DNA of 64,000 nt from Robinsoniella peoriensis (GCF_000797495.1 NZ_JTGN01000003.1:523986-587985); one strand, 5' to 3'. Numbered from the stretch's first letter, positions 1 to 9,145 are shown. The notes: a model not told the origin generated them from the letters alone. Numbers and translations: made by a program.

Positions 1-133
1 GCTATAGAGCTCCGAAATTTTACAAAGTCCCGAAGGCCGACGCAGTTTATCCATGCGGAAGGCAACATCATGGCAGACGTTAAGGATTCAGGAGCGAGTC
101 TGTTGTGGCTTCGGCGGAGTCTGAGAGCCAATC

Positions 134-445
134 ATGTTTCACTATGGCTATCCAGTCAACTGGGGAGAGCCTGTGGTCTCTTGCGGGCAGACTGCAAGTA
201 TTGCGTACAACTATAAAACGGAAATGCCGATTCTAAATCTTAAATTGCTAGGGCACTACAGGTACTATGGTTTGACCTATAACATCCAGTCACTGGTAAA
301 ATATCACTACAACACAACACAGTTGCTATATCGTTGGATGAACCGCAGAAGTCAGAAGAGAAGCTACAACTGGGAGGGATTCAAGCAGATGTTGGCGTAT
401 TACCCACTAGCTTATCCCAAGAAATACTTCAAACTCTATGCGTAG
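134..445 (+). pseudogene. Truncated group II intron maturase, C-terminal fragment
   Basis: This 103-codon frame ends with a stretch typical of the C-terminus of group II intron reverse transcriptase/maturases: GHYRYYG, LLYRWMNRRSQKRS, YNWEGF and a final YPLAYP-KKY segment. These belong to the maturase X and DNA-binding end of the family. The first 34 codons show no family resemblance. The fingers-palm RT core with its YADD motif is absent, and the usual protein is over 400 residues. It is read here as a deletion relic inside the intron, probably not translated usefully. The family call is confident; the deletion point is approximate. Confidence 0.8.
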
Positions 446-471
446 CATGAAACTGTAAAGGTTATTATGAA

Positions 472-504
472 GAGCCGTATGCGGGAAAGCCGCACGTACG
501 GTTC
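472..504 (+). ncRNA. Group II intron domain V
   Basis: The sequence starts GAGCCGTATGCGGG and closes CCGCACGTACGGTTC around a GAAAG-like loop. This is the conserved catalytic domain V hairpin of bacterial group II introns, including the two-nucleotide bulge region before the terminal CGGTTC. It lies 27 bases after the maturase-fragment stop codon, as usual. Its good preservation suggests that the deletion of the maturase is fairly recent, or that the RNA could still splice with a maturase supplied from elsewhere. Confidence 0.85.
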
Positions 505-614
505 CGGAAAGGACTTCATATCGTGAGATATGATTTTACTAAACATTTTAATGTGGACACAAAAAATGGAAAAGGGTATAAGAATGAAATCAGATACGAC
601 AGAGGAGGCAAAAA

Positions 615-3497
615 ATGGGGAACTGGTTGTATGGACGAAAAGGAGCAAAAGGATTTGATTCAGATACATATCCTGCAATTGGTGTGGGAAAAAACGGAAA
701 AGATAAATGGAGGGACGCCCTGGCAGCAGGGAATGGAGAAATCGGGATCTTAGAAAGTTTTTCACCGGAAGAAGATGTGATTGTTTATCAAAATACCAAG
801 CTGATTCTGGATACAAATGAAATATTCCATGTGCCGTATTATGCGGATATATTGGATGAGCAGAGAAAAAATGCAGTAATTCGAAAAGATACAGGATGCT
901 GGGTCAGAAAAGCAGCAGATTATAATGAACAAACTTATGGTGTAAAGGGATATGTATCATCTAATTCCAGAACTTTTCATCCTGCAGCTCAGCTTCGTAT
1001 AAGAAATTTAAAGTGCAGAGAAGTGGTAGAATTTAACCGTTATACGAATTTTGAAACAGGTGAAATAGGGGGACAGTGGAAGGACAGGAAAAAATGCGAG
1101 TGGAATATAAGGTCTTTTGCTTCCAGAAAAGATAATGTAATTATAACAGAGATCACAGCACCTGAAAGTGAGCAGCTGGATACAAAAATATGGATTGACA
1201 ATCTGCTTGAGATGTCCGTAGAAACAGATGCATTTATAGACCGGGGTGTGCCTGAAATTCCACAAACCTGCGAATTTGTTGAGGAAGATTGGGGAAAAGC
1301 AACGGATAATGGGGATAACTGTAATGAAAAAATAAGCAAAGTGTGGATGGGGCAAGTCGGGAAATATGGGACGTTTTATACAAGTGGAAGTCCAAAAAAA
1401 TATTCTGAATATGCTTATGGAGGCTGGTCTGTTACAATCTGTATCCTTACAAATGGAAAAGTTGAAATAGAAGACCATATAAGAGATATTCAGGTGCAGC
1501 CAGAATTTTGCCGCAATAGAAAAGAAAAAATGATACCCGGGTTCCAATCGCAGAGGCTTCATATTCAAAATGCTGATAAAATTATTCTCTTGGCAGAGAT
1601 TGATAAAAAAGAACATCGCATTCATTGTTTAGATGACGCAAAAAAAATGCTATTTAAAGAAAGTTCCAACAGACTTAACGGGCTTGCCCAAAAGTATAAA
1701 GTGCAGGGTGAATTCCAGTATGAACAAGCACTGTCGGAACACAAAAAACTTCATCAGAAGGCATTTTCCAGAATGGATCTGGAACTTTGTTTTTCTGCTG
1801 AAGATAAGGCGGATAGAGAGCTGACAAATGAGGCGCTGATCTATAAACAGCAGCACTCCGAGAAGATAAATAAAGCATATCTGGAAAGGCTTTTTCAAAA
1901 TGGAAGGTACCTGCTTCTTTGCAGCAGCGGCTATCATGTACCGCGTATGAATGGTATCTGGACGGGGAGCTGGCTGCCCCTGTTTCAAGGGAATTTCATT
2001 ACTGATGCAAATGTAAATCTTCAGATAGCATCTATGAATATAGGAAATATGGAAGAAGTGGCAGCGGGATATATAAACTTTATTTTAAGGCAGCTCCCTG
2101 ATTGGGAAAAGAATGCAGGAAATATTTATGGAATGACAGGTGCACTGAAAGCACCTTCTCACACAGATGGCAGCGGAAACGGAGAACTTTATCATTCTCT
2201 GCCCGGATATCCTCACGGATATTGGAATGCATCTACAGACTGGATGATATATCCGATTTTTGAATATTATGAATGCTTTGGAAGGGTTAAGGTTCCTGTG
2301 GGAAAAGACGTAGATCTGCCACGGCTGAAGCGGGTATTGGAATTGGAAGATGATGATATTGCCAGAATTGTGTGTGATGGGTTCGATCTTTTGAAAGACT
2401 TATTGGTACCAGTGATAGCAAAGATTATGAAATTCTGGGTGCAATACACAGATAATAGATTTTATAGGGGTGGGGACGGAACGATTCATTTGGCAGACGG
2501 GACGACTATAGAGGAGGAAGAAAATACCCCGTCCGGTTTTAGCAGAGTAAGTTATATTCTGAGTCCGGGCTATTCTCCGGAAAATGCGCCCGGAGGGATT
2601 GGATATAATGGCATGGAGTCTGTGGCAGCAAATGTGACAATGGATATTTCAGCAATAAAGAATTCGCTGTATATGGCGAAAAAAATATATGCAGACAGTC
2701 GGGATATGAAGTTAGAGATTCAGAAGGTACAGTGGGAAGTATTAGAAAGACGCCTGCCTGAATATTTATATACAGAAGATGGAGCGCTAAAAGAGTGGGC
2801 ACTGGATAGTTTAAAAGAAAATTATAATCATCGTCACATCAGTCACGCGTATGCAGCGTGGCCTTGTCATGAGGCTGAGGAAAATAGAGTGCTGCGACTA
2901 GGAATTTTTCGTGCCATACAAAAGCGTACCCTGTTCAATCAAGGGGATGATGCCATGTCGCATGGGCATCTGCATAAAGCCCTGGCATCAGCACGTATTA
3001 AAGACAAAAAAGAAGTTGCACGTTCATTATACATACTAATAAGTGAAGGATATCAATATACATCATTGCTTACCTCTCATGATAAAAATCATGAATCTGC
3101 TTTCTGCACAGATAATGCAATCACTTTACCGGGCATTGTATTGGAGGCTCTGCTGTATTCCAATGATCATATTATTGAAGCTCTGCCAGCATTGCCGGAT
3201 GGCTTGCACCGGGGTAATATCAGGGGAATCAAAACCAGAACAAGTGCAGGGATAAACAGACTTACCTGGATGCTCACGGATGAAAAAGAAGAATCAAAAT
3301 ATATTGAAATGGAAATAGCAGCGGCAGATGGAGGGGAACAAAAGGAAATCCATGTAAAGGTAGGTGTGACATGGAAATGGGCAACTGTTGATGGTGTAGA
3401 AGCGGAAGTAAGGCAGGATAGTGCTTATGAGAGTGAGAAATACGTTAATTTACAGTTACAGCCAAAAAACATTTATATTATAAAGTTCTTTTTATAA
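615..3497 (+). CDS. GH95-like glycoside hydrolase (alpha-L-fucosidase/galactosidase type)
   Basis: The 960-residue protein has no signal peptide and is probably cytoplasmic. The N-terminal part begins with WRDALAAGNGEIGI and a nearby VIVYQNTKL segment, matching the start of GH95 alpha-L-fucosidases. An (alpha/alpha)6-barrel-like core follows. Supporting motifs are GIWTGSW near residue 450, an ANVN pair near 465 that fits the catalytic Asn-x-Asn of GH95, TDNAIT near 830 in place of the family's IDGNFG, and EALPALPDG near 854. The divergence from canonical motifs means the substrate could be another alpha-L-linked or alpha-linked sugar. The start is fixed by AGGAGG at 603-608, six bases upstream. 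The gene follows an intron relic and precedes the lacI-type regulator, so it may feed the downstream sugar operon. That link is an inference. Confidence 0.65.
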   Translation: MGNWLYGRKGAKGFDSDTYPAIGVGKNGKDKWRDALAAGNGEIGILESFSPEEDVIVYQNTKLILDTNEIFHVPYYADILDEQRKNAVIRKDTGCWVRKAADYNEQTYGVKGYVSSNSRTFHPAAQLRIRNLKCREVVEFNRYTNFETGEIGGQWKDRKKCEWNIRSFASRKDNVIITEITAPESEQLDTKIWIDNLLEMSVETDAFIDRGVPEIPQTCEFVEEDWGKATDNGDNCNEKISKVWMGQVGKYGTFYTSGSPKKYSEYAYGGWSVTICILTNGKVEIEDHIRDIQVQPEFCRNRKEKMIPGFQSQRLHIQNADKIILLAEIDKKEHRIHCLDDAKKMLFKESSNRLNGLAQKYKVQGEFQYEQALSEHKKLHQKAFSRMDLELCFSAEDKADRELTNEALIYKQQHSEKINKAYLERLFQNGRYLLLCSSGYHVPRMNGIWTGSWLPLFQGNFITDANVNLQIASMNIGNMEEVAAGYINFILRQLPDWEKNAGNIYGMTGALKAPSHTDGSGNGELYHSLPGYPHGYWNASTDWMIYPIFEYYECFGRVKVPVGKDVDLPRLKRVLELEDDDIARIVCDGFDLLKDLLVPVIAKIMKFWVQYTDNRFYRGGDGTIHLADGTTIEEEENTPSGFSRVSYILSPGYSPENAPGGIGYNGMESVAANVTMDISAIKNSLYMAKKIYADSRDMKLEIQKVQWEVLERRLPEYLYTEDGALKEWALDSLKENYNHRHISHAYAAWPCHEAEENRVLRLGIFRAIQKRTLFNQGDDAMSHGHLHKALASARIKDKKEVARSLYILISEGYQYTSLLTSHDKNHESAFCTDNAITLPGIVLEALLYSNDHIIEALPALPDGLHRGNIRGIKTRTSAGINRLTWMLTDEKEESKYIEMEIAAADGGEQKEIHVKVGVTWKWATVDGVEAEVRQDSAYESEKYVNLQLQPKNIYIIKFFL

Positions 3498-3601
3498 TTT
3501 GTTTCAGATATATTTCAGTACGGCATTGAGGTTCGGTATCTCACAAGATCCTCCAAAAGATTATCCCCAAAATGCGGTCAGTAAAAAATAATTTAAGCTG
3601 T

Positions 3602-3629
3602 TTGAATCTTCGGAATATTATGCTATTAT
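3602..3629 (+). promoter_or_regulatory. Candidate sigma-A promoter for the LacI-type gene
   Basis: TTGAAT at 3602-3607 and TATTAT at 3624-3629 are separated by 16 bases, about 120 bases before the regulator gene. The surrounding 3498-3748 gap holds no credible gene and no copy of the palindromic operator found after the regulator. Confidence 0.4.
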
Positions 3630-3748
3630 AATAATAATACCTCCCATATAGTGATAATCGTATGGTTTTACATATTGCATTTATGAGATGATAGAATAAA
3701 TGCAGCGAGGATATTCATAAACCCATGTAAGGTGAGAAAGGAGGAGCC

Positions 3749-4822
3749 ATGGCAGGCATAAAAGACGTGGCAAAGCGCGCCGGAGTTTCCATATCCACGG
3801 TTTCAAATGTATTAAATAATTCCAAATTTGTCAGCCCTGATTTGCAGAGAAAAGTAGAAATAGCTGCAAAAGAGCTTTCTTACAAACCGAATCCGGTAGC
3901 GAGAAGCATGAAGAAGAAAAAGTCAGGAACCATAGGAGTTATCACAGCTGATATGTGCGGGCTTTTTTATCCATATATTGTGAAAGGAATCTATTCTGTA
4001 GCAAATGAAAAAGGATACCAGATTATGATCTGTGATACCCAGGGAGTTTATGGGGAAGCGGCGGCTATCGAACGGGAGCTGGAAAAGTTTAAAAGTTTGA
4101 TTACGAATCGGGTAGATGGAATTATATTTGCTTCTGTAGTGCCCCAGAGTGGACAGGACAATTATCTGAAGAAGTTAAAAAATCTGGCGGAGCATGATAA
4201 GAAAATTCCGCTGGTCAGCATAGAGCGTGACTTTTCAGAATTTGGGATAGATTCTGTGTATTTCGATGGTGTAACGGGTGCAAAAATGGCAGTGAAACAT
4301 TTGATAGATGAAGGATGTAAAAGGATTGGGCATATTTCCGGACCTTTTTTTATGAGCATCGCAACAGACCGTGCCCTTGGATACCGGAAGGCAATGGCAG
4401 AAGCAGGACTAAGCGTGGATGATTCTATGGTTGCAGAAGGGGATTATTCTCACCAGAGCGGCTATGCTGCGATGAAGGAACTGCTTAAATCCATGCCTGG
4501 CATTGACGGTGTATTCAGCGGCAATGACCAGATGGCAGTAGGCGCATTAAAAGCACTGCGGGAGCACCATAAAAAAGTTCCGGAAGAGATTAAGATTATC
4601 GGCTATGATGATGTATTTATTTCAAGCGTAGTGGAACCGGCTCTTTCGACCATTCATATACGCAAAAAACATGCAGGGATTGAAACGGCAAAAATTTTAT
4701 TTGACAGAATTGAAAATGAAGAAAATAAAGAAGTAATCAGGATGAAGATGGAATCGCGTCTGGTTGTTCGTAAATCTACGGTGAAAGATGCACCGGAAGA
4801 TTGGATATTGTCGGACTGGTAA
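3749..4822 (+). CDS. LacI-family transcriptional regulator
   Basis: This 357-residue repressor has the classic LacI arrangement. A helix-turn-helix and hinge occupy residues 1-60 (IKDVAKRAGVSISTVSNVLNN, then YKPNPVARSMKKKKSG). A periplasmic-binding-protein-like effector domain follows (GVITADMCGLFYPYIVKGI; GIDGVFSGNDQMAVGALKAL; IIGYDDV). It begins seven bases after GGAGG in AAAGGAGGAGCC. The sugar operon starts right behind it, and two near-identical 18-bp palindromes with a central CG, the normal form of LacI-family operators, lie in between. It most likely represses that operon and is released by its sugar or a phosphorylated intermediate. The ligand cannot be read from the sequence. Confidence 0.93.
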   Translation: MAGIKDVAKRAGVSISTVSNVLNNSKFVSPDLQRKVEIAAKELSYKPNPVARSMKKKKSGTIGVITADMCGLFYPYIVKGIYSVANEKGYQIMICDTQGVYGEAAAIERELEKFKSLITNRVDGIIFASVVPQSGQDNYLKKLKNLAEHDKKIPLVSIERDFSEFGIDSVYFDGVTGAKMAVKHLIDEGCKRIGHISGPFFMSIATDRALGYRKAMAEAGLSVDDSMVAEGDYSHQSGYAAMKELLKSMPGIDGVFSGNDQMAVGALKALREHHKKVPEEIKIIGYDDVFISSVVEPALSTIHIRKKHAGIETAKILFDRIENEENKEVIRMKMESRLVVRKSTVKDAPEDWILSDW

Positions 4823-4832
4823 GAATAAAGAG

Positions 4833-4871
4833 TAAGGGTACCTTTTAACAGGAGGAAGCCCTTATTTTTTT
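4833..4871 (+). terminator. Rho-independent terminator after the LacI-type gene
   Basis: TAAGGG (4833-4838) pairs with CCCTTA (4859-4864), a small inner CCT/AGG stem may form, and a run of seven T follows. It separates the regulator transcript from the operon promoters. Confidence 0.6.
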
Positions 4872-4890
4872 GTGGTAAAAGTAATTTCAA

Positions 4891-4919
4891 TTGACAGAAA
4901 AACGTTTTGCTGACATAGT
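4891..4919 (+). promoter_or_regulatory. Distal operon promoter with LacI-type operator
   Basis: TTGACA at 4891-4896 and CATAGT at 4914-4919 have a 17-base spacer. The near-palindrome CAGAAAAACGTTTTGCTG (4895-4912) fills the spacer and overlaps the -35 box. It differs from the perfect second copy by one symmetric position. A repressor bound here would block RNA polymerase directly. Confidence 0.7.
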
Positions 4920-5075
4920 CAAAACAAACGTAATATTTTATGGAATTAGCGTAAATGAATAAAATTGTCTTGCAAAAGAGTAAAGGGACAGGGGTATAAG
5001 TTGTGATATAGTGCTAAAAATACAGATAATATTTTGAATAAATTGTATAAAAAAATAATATTATTTAAAACACCA

Positions 5076-5104
5076 TTGACAGAAAAACGTTTTTCTGATA
5101 TTCT
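5076..5104 (+). promoter_or_regulatory. Proximal operon promoter with perfect LacI-type operator
   Basis: TTGACA at 5076-5081 and TATTCT at 5099-5104 are 17 bases apart. CAGAAAAACGTTTTTCTG (5080-5097) is a perfect 18-bp palindrome centred on CG. It lies 185 bases from the first copy and sits in the same place relative to the -35 box. The spacing would allow a looped repression complex. Confidence 0.75.
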
Positions 5105-5179
5105 TGTGTCAAGTTAAACAGATGATTTTAGAAAGTAAATAAAAAATTATAAGAAATGTACAAATACTGGAGGAGGTTT

Positions 5180-6430
5180 ATGCAAATGAATAAAAAGGAA
5201 GTAGTTGACCGGGCACTTGAGCAGGGAAAAGGAGTTTTACGGCTGGCGCCAACCTGGGTGCCGAGATCATTTTGCAGACCAGGTAAACGAATAAAACTAC
5301 ATCCGGACGATTATTTTATTCTGGGTCAGAGGGGCGGTATTGATGAACGATGGTTTGCTTCTACGACTTGGGCAGAAAATGGTCCCGGTACACCGGAGGA
5401 TGAAGGACTGAGTTATATCGTTGCGGATGATGAAGGAAAGGAAAAAGTACTTCTGAGAGATGCCATAGAACTGGCAGGTCCGGCAATTATCGGTGAGACG
5501 CTATGGAATAAGTATCATGGCTGGGCAATGTTTTCCAAATTCTTTGATAATGCAGGACCGCTTCCCCATCATATCCATCACCGAGAAGAACATGCAAAAC
5601 GGGTAGGGGCATCCGGCAAGCCGGAGATGTATTTCTTTCCCTCCCAGCTGAACAATCATGGCGGTGAATTTCCATTTACGTTCTTTGGATTTAATCCTGA
5701 GACTACAAAGGAAGCAGTGCTGGAAGCATTAAAGAAATTTACAAAAGGGGATAACAACATCCTGGGTTTATCCAGAGCTCATAAACTGGAACTGGATACG
5801 GGGTATGATGTACCGCCGGGAGTAATGCATGCACCCGGCAGCCTCTGCACTTACGAGCCTCAGTTTGCATCTGATGTTTACGCAATGTACCAGTCAGTAC
5901 TATTAAATGGACAGATCGTGGGAGAAGATCTCCTATGGAAAAATACACCCCCGGAGGAAATGGGGAACTATGATTACCTTTTAGATGTAATTGACTGGGA
6001 AGCGAATATAGATCCCGACTTCCATGAAAAACGGTACATGAAGCCGGTTCCGGTGAGACCTTTGGAAGAAATGCTGGAAAAAGGTTACATAGAAGAATGG
6101 ATCTGCTACAAATGCAAGACAGTTTCAGCAAAAAGGCTTACCGTATTACCGGGGCACACCGTTACGATCAGGGATCTGGCACCATATGGACTCATCTGCC
6201 TGGAGGGAAATGGAAAGTTTGGCGTATGGGAAATAGAGTCTCCGGCTTTAATCCATTATGGGGAATTAACCCACGATGAATATTTTGTAACAGAAAAAGC
6301 CGCAAAGGAAGGGGTCACAATCACAAATCCTTCCTCCACAGACCCAATTGTTATTCTGAAGCACTTCTCGGATAATCCGGAATTGAATATAAACCAGAGC
6401 CCGTTTGAAACTCCGGACACGCGCTGTTAA
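5180..6430 (+). CDS. Cupin-fold protein, phosphomannose-isomerase-like (paralogue 1)
   Basis: This 416-residue protein has no signal peptide. It carries a metal-site pattern like that of type I phosphomannose isomerases: HHIHH at residues 130-134, KPE at 147-149 and PPGVMHAP with His217. A second beta-rich half (about 320-400) ends in a cupin-like jelly roll (VTIRDLAPYGLICLEGNGKFG). It is homologous along its whole length to the protein at 10936-12171. As the first gene behind two LacI operators, in an operon with a sugar importer and kinase, it is plausibly an aldose-ketose isomerase for the imported sugar. That role is inferred. The start at 5180 (or 5186) fits GGAGG at 5169-5173; the upstream ATG at 5156 overlaps the ribosome-binding site and was rejected. 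Confidence 0.7.
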   Translation: MQMNKKEVVDRALEQGKGVLRLAPTWVPRSFCRPGKRIKLHPDDYFILGQRGGIDERWFASTTWAENGPGTPEDEGLSYIVADDEGKEKVLLRDAIELAGPAIIGETLWNKYHGWAMFSKFFDNAGPLPHHIHHREEHAKRVGASGKPEMYFFPSQLNNHGGEFPFTFFGFNPETTKEAVLEALKKFTKGDNNILGLSRAHKLELDTGYDVPPGVMHAPGSLCTYEPQFASDVYAMYQSVLLNGQIVGEDLLWKNTPPEEMGNYDYLLDVIDWEANIDPDFHEKRYMKPVPVRPLEEMLEKGYIEEWICYKCKTVSAKRLTVLPGHTVTIRDLAPYGLICLEGNGKFGVWEIESPALIHYGELTHDEYFVTEKAAKEGVTITNPSSTDPIVILKHFSDNPELNINQSPFETPDTRC

Positions 6431-6453
6431 ACATATAGGAAGGAGGAAGTATT

Positions 6454-7956
6454 TTGCAAAGTGAAAAATATATCCTGGAGGCAAAAGGTATCAGTAAATC
6501 ATTTGCAGGCGTAAATGTACTGAATAACGTAGAGCTATGTATCGCACCCGGTGAACTCCATGCATTAATGGGTGAAAACGGAGCGGGAAAGTCAACGCTT
6601 ATGAAAATTATCATGGGAATATATACCAGAGATAGCGGCGAGATCATCTTTCAGGGGCAGCGGGTTGATTTTAAAGATGCGCGTGATGCCCTGGATATGG
6701 GGATTTCCATGATTCATCAGGAACTGAGTCCGATACAGGAAATGACAGTTGCCGAAAACGTCTTTTTAGGAAGAGAAAATAAAAAAATAAAAGGACTTCC
6801 TTTTGTTGATGTTAAAGAGCTCAATAAAAAAACGGAAAAAATATTAGAGGAATATGGTTTACAGGAGCTGATAAAACCAAATATGAAAATGAAACATCTG
6901 AACATTGCCCAGGTTCAGATGATGGAAATCATAAAAGCAGTTTCCTATGATTCAAAAGTAATTATTATGGATGAGCCAACATCATCATTATCTGAGACAG
7001 AAACGGAAATATTGTTTAAGATAATTGATAATTTAAAAGCAAAAAATGTAGGGATTGTATATATATCACACAGAATGGATGAAGTGTTTCAGCTGGCAGA
7101 CCGGGTGTCGGTTCTTCGTGACGGAAGCTTTATCGGCTGCGTGAGGATATCCGAGGCATCGCCGGAAGAACTCATCAACATGATGGTAGGACGGGAGCTG
7201 GAAGGTGGTTATCCGGTTAACGATTCGCCAAAAGGAGAAGTTGTCCTGGAATTGAAGAACTTTACCCGAAAAGGAGTATTTCAGGATATTAATATTGAGG
7301 TTCGCGCGGGGGAGATCCTGGGGCTGGCAGGTCTGGTAGGCGCCGGACGAAGCGAAGTAATGCGTGCCCTGGTAGGATACGACAGGCTGGACAGCGGCGA
7401 AATAATTATGGAGGGAAAGCCCATAACCATCAACCACCCAAAGGATGCAAACAGGTACCATATCATTATGGCATCTGAAGACAGAAAGGATCTGGGTTTG
7501 GTATTATGCCGCGATATTAAGGAGAACATAACCCTTCAAAATGCAGATAAATACAGCCGGTTAAGCTTTATCAACAAGGCAAAAGAGAGAAAAATATGCG
7601 ATGAAATGGCACGGAAAATGACTACAAAAATGAACGGCATTAATGACCTGGTGAGCAGCCTGTCCGGAGGAAACCAGCAGAAGGTAGTTTTAGCAAAATG
7701 CCTTCTGGCCGGACCTAAAGTATTAATTATGGATGAGCCCACGAGAGGAATCGATGTAGGAGCGAAAGCTGCTATCTACCGTATGATGGTAGATCTTGCA
7801 AAAGGGGGCATGGCTATTATCATGATCTCATCTGAAATGCCGGAGCTGATTGGAATGAGTAACCGTATCATCGTAATGTCCAGAGGCAAGATTACGGGAG
7901 AACTTCAGGGAGATGAAACGAAATCACAGCAGACAATTTTAAAATTAGCATTATAG
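6454..7956 (+). CDS. Sugar ABC importer ATPase, RbsA/MglA type
   Basis: The 500-residue protein has two fused ABC domains, as in RbsA, MglA and XylG. Domain 1 shows Walker A GENGAGKST near residue 41 and Walker B VIIMDEPTSSLS near 170. Domain 2 starts near 250, has the degenerate P-loop GLVGAGRSE, and carries the signature LSGGNQQKVVLAKCL and Walker B VLIMDEPTRGIDVG. It powers uptake with the permease and binding protein downstream. The start is TTG at 6454, preceded by AGGAGG with seven bases of spacing; no nearer ATG fits. It begins 23 bases after the cupin gene and so is in the same operon. Pentoses, galactose or related sugars are typical substrates of this family. Confidence 0.93.
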   Translation: MQSEKYILEAKGISKSFAGVNVLNNVELCIAPGELHALMGENGAGKSTLMKIIMGIYTRDSGEIIFQGQRVDFKDARDALDMGISMIHQELSPIQEMTVAENVFLGRENKKIKGLPFVDVKELNKKTEKILEEYGLQELIKPNMKMKHLNIAQVQMMEIIKAVSYDSKVIIMDEPTSSLSETETEILFKIIDNLKAKNVGIVYISHRMDEVFQLADRVSVLRDGSFIGCVRISEASPEELINMMVGRELEGGYPVNDSPKGEVVLELKNFTRKGVFQDINIEVRAGEILGLAGLVGAGRSEVMRALVGYDRLDSGEIIMEGKPITINHPKDANRYHIIMASEDRKDLGLVLCRDIKENITLQNADKYSRLSFINKAKERKICDEMARKMTTKMNGINDLVSSLSGGNQQKVVLAKCLLAGPKVLIMDEPTRGIDVGAKAAIYRMMVDLAKGGMAIIMISSEMPELIGMSNRIIVMSRGKITGELQGDETKSQQTILKLAL

Positions 7957-7980
7957 CCTATAGCATTTTCAAAGACTCTG

Positions 7981-8144
7981 TAGAGCTTCTTTGAAAATTC
8001 ATTCCCGCCATCTGCACATCCCGCTTTGCGGCATATTTGCCCAGAATTCAGGTTACGTGGCCCGCTACGTGCCCTTCATCCGGGACAAATCTCCCGCAAA
8101 GTGTAACGCACAGCTGCCAGAAAGCAATTTTAGAACACGCTCTA
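7981..8144. repeat. Palindromic MITE-like intergenic repeat (family 1, full copy)
   Basis: A 164-base element has related ends: TAGAGCTTCTTTGAAAATT on the left and, read on the other strand, TAGAGCGTGTTCTAAAATT on the right. Inside, CTTTGCGG-ATTTG-CCC on the left is matched by its complement on the right, so the whole element can fold into one long imperfect hairpin with ACGTGGCCCGCTACGT at the tip. It is inserted between the ABC ATPase and permease genes, and its right end abuts the permease ribosome-binding site. Shorter relatives lie at 10729-10740, 25674-25690, 29913-29969 and 40960-40975. It encodes no protein. Confidence 0.75.
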
Positions 8145-8157
8145 GGAGGAGAACAAA

Positions 8158-9102
8158 ATGAATAATAAGAAGAATTTGGGAAAGGTACTTCGGGAATTTG
8201 GACTGGTATTCGTAATCATATTCATAGTGGTACTTATGACAATTGTTAAACCGGTATTTTTATCCAGCGGAAATATTTTAAATATTCTTCGGCAGGTATC
8301 CATCAACGGTATTCTGGCAGTGGGAATGACTTTCATTATCCTGACAGGAGGAATTGACCTTTCGGTAGGATCGCTTGTTGCAGTTACCAGTGTCATCAGC
8401 GGTTCGCTGCTTATGAATGATGGAAATGTATTTCTGGCATGTGTGGCTGGTGTTTTGGCAGCAGTTGCATTCGGCATATTAAATGGCTACCTGGTAGCGT
8501 ATATTGGTTTTCAGCCATTTATTGCAACCTTAGCCAGTACAACAATCGGTCGGGGATTTGCAATGGTCTATTCCAATGGAAAGCCATATACCATTACCAA
8601 TGAATCCTTCCTGGCAATCGGGCAGGGAAATGTACTTGGAGTCCCAACACCGATTATCATTCTGGTGATCGTTTGTATCATTGGTCTGGTTGTTTTGAAA
8701 TGTACCACCTTCGGAAGATATGTATTTGCAATCGGCGGCAATAAGAATGCCGCGAAACTCTCAGGTGTGAAGACGCGTAAAGTGGAAATGATGGTTTACA
8801 TATTATCCGGTGTCTGCTGCGGTATCGTTGGTTTGATATTATCGGCCCGCATTAGTTCCGGTCAGCCAACGGCAGCAGAGGGATTTGAACTGGATGCCAT
8901 TGCGGCAACGGCAATTGGCGGTACCAGTATGAGCGGCGGCATCGGCGGCCTGCGCGGAACAATATTCGGCTTTATCATTATTGGATTAATCAGTAACTCA
9001 CTAAACCTTGTAAATGTCAACTCGTTTTGGCAGCAGATTGTAAAAGGCTTCATTATATTGCTGGCTGTATTAATGGACATGAAGACAAAGAGCAGGGAAT
9101 AA
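8158..9102 (+). CDS. Sugar ABC importer permease, RbsC type
   Basis: The 314-residue membrane protein is hydrophobic throughout, with about eight to ten predicted membrane segments. It carries the RbsC-family hallmarks GMTFIILTGGIDLSVGS near residue 57 and a late GGTSMSGGIGGLRGTIFG loop near 256 that contacts the ATPase. It forms the channel of the importer with the RbsA-type ATPase upstream and the lipoprotein downstream. AGGAGG at 8145-8150 precedes the ATG. A repeat element separates it from the ATPase gene by 200 bases, so read-through of a long hairpin is needed if there is no extra promoter. Length and motifs are normal for the family. Confidence 0.93.
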   Translation: MNNKKNLGKVLREFGLVFVIIFIVVLMTIVKPVFLSSGNILNILRQVSINGILAVGMTFIILTGGIDLSVGSLVAVTSVISGSLLMNDGNVFLACVAGVLAAVAFGILNGYLVAYIGFQPFIATLASTTIGRGFAMVYSNGKPYTITNESFLAIGQGNVLGVPTPIIILVIVCIIGLVVLKCTTFGRYVFAIGGNKNAAKLSGVKTRKVEMMVYILSGVCCGIVGLILSARISSGQPTAAEGFELDAIAATAIGGTSMSGGIGGLRGTIFGFIIIGLISNSLNLVNVNSFWQQIVKGFIILLAVLMDMKTKSRE

Positions 9103-9145
9103 CAACTAAGATACCTATTTATTAAAAAATAAGGAGGATAAAGGT

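Larger units (their letters stand above)
1..540 (+). mobile_element. Group II intron remnant, 3' part
   Basis: The left end of the window holds the 3' portion of a bacterial group II intron. A typical domain V hairpin lies at 472-504, followed by a domain VI-like hairpin at 522-539 (7-bp stem TCATATC/GATATGA, GTGA loop). The 3' boundary is placed near 540 from the spacing after domain VI. Upstream, only the C-terminal end of the intron-encoded maturase remains (about 236-445), directly joined to sequence that does not code for the rest of the protein. The element has therefore lost its reverse-transcriptase core and cannot be mobile by itself. Whether the 5' end is present lies outside the window. 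Confidence 0.8.
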
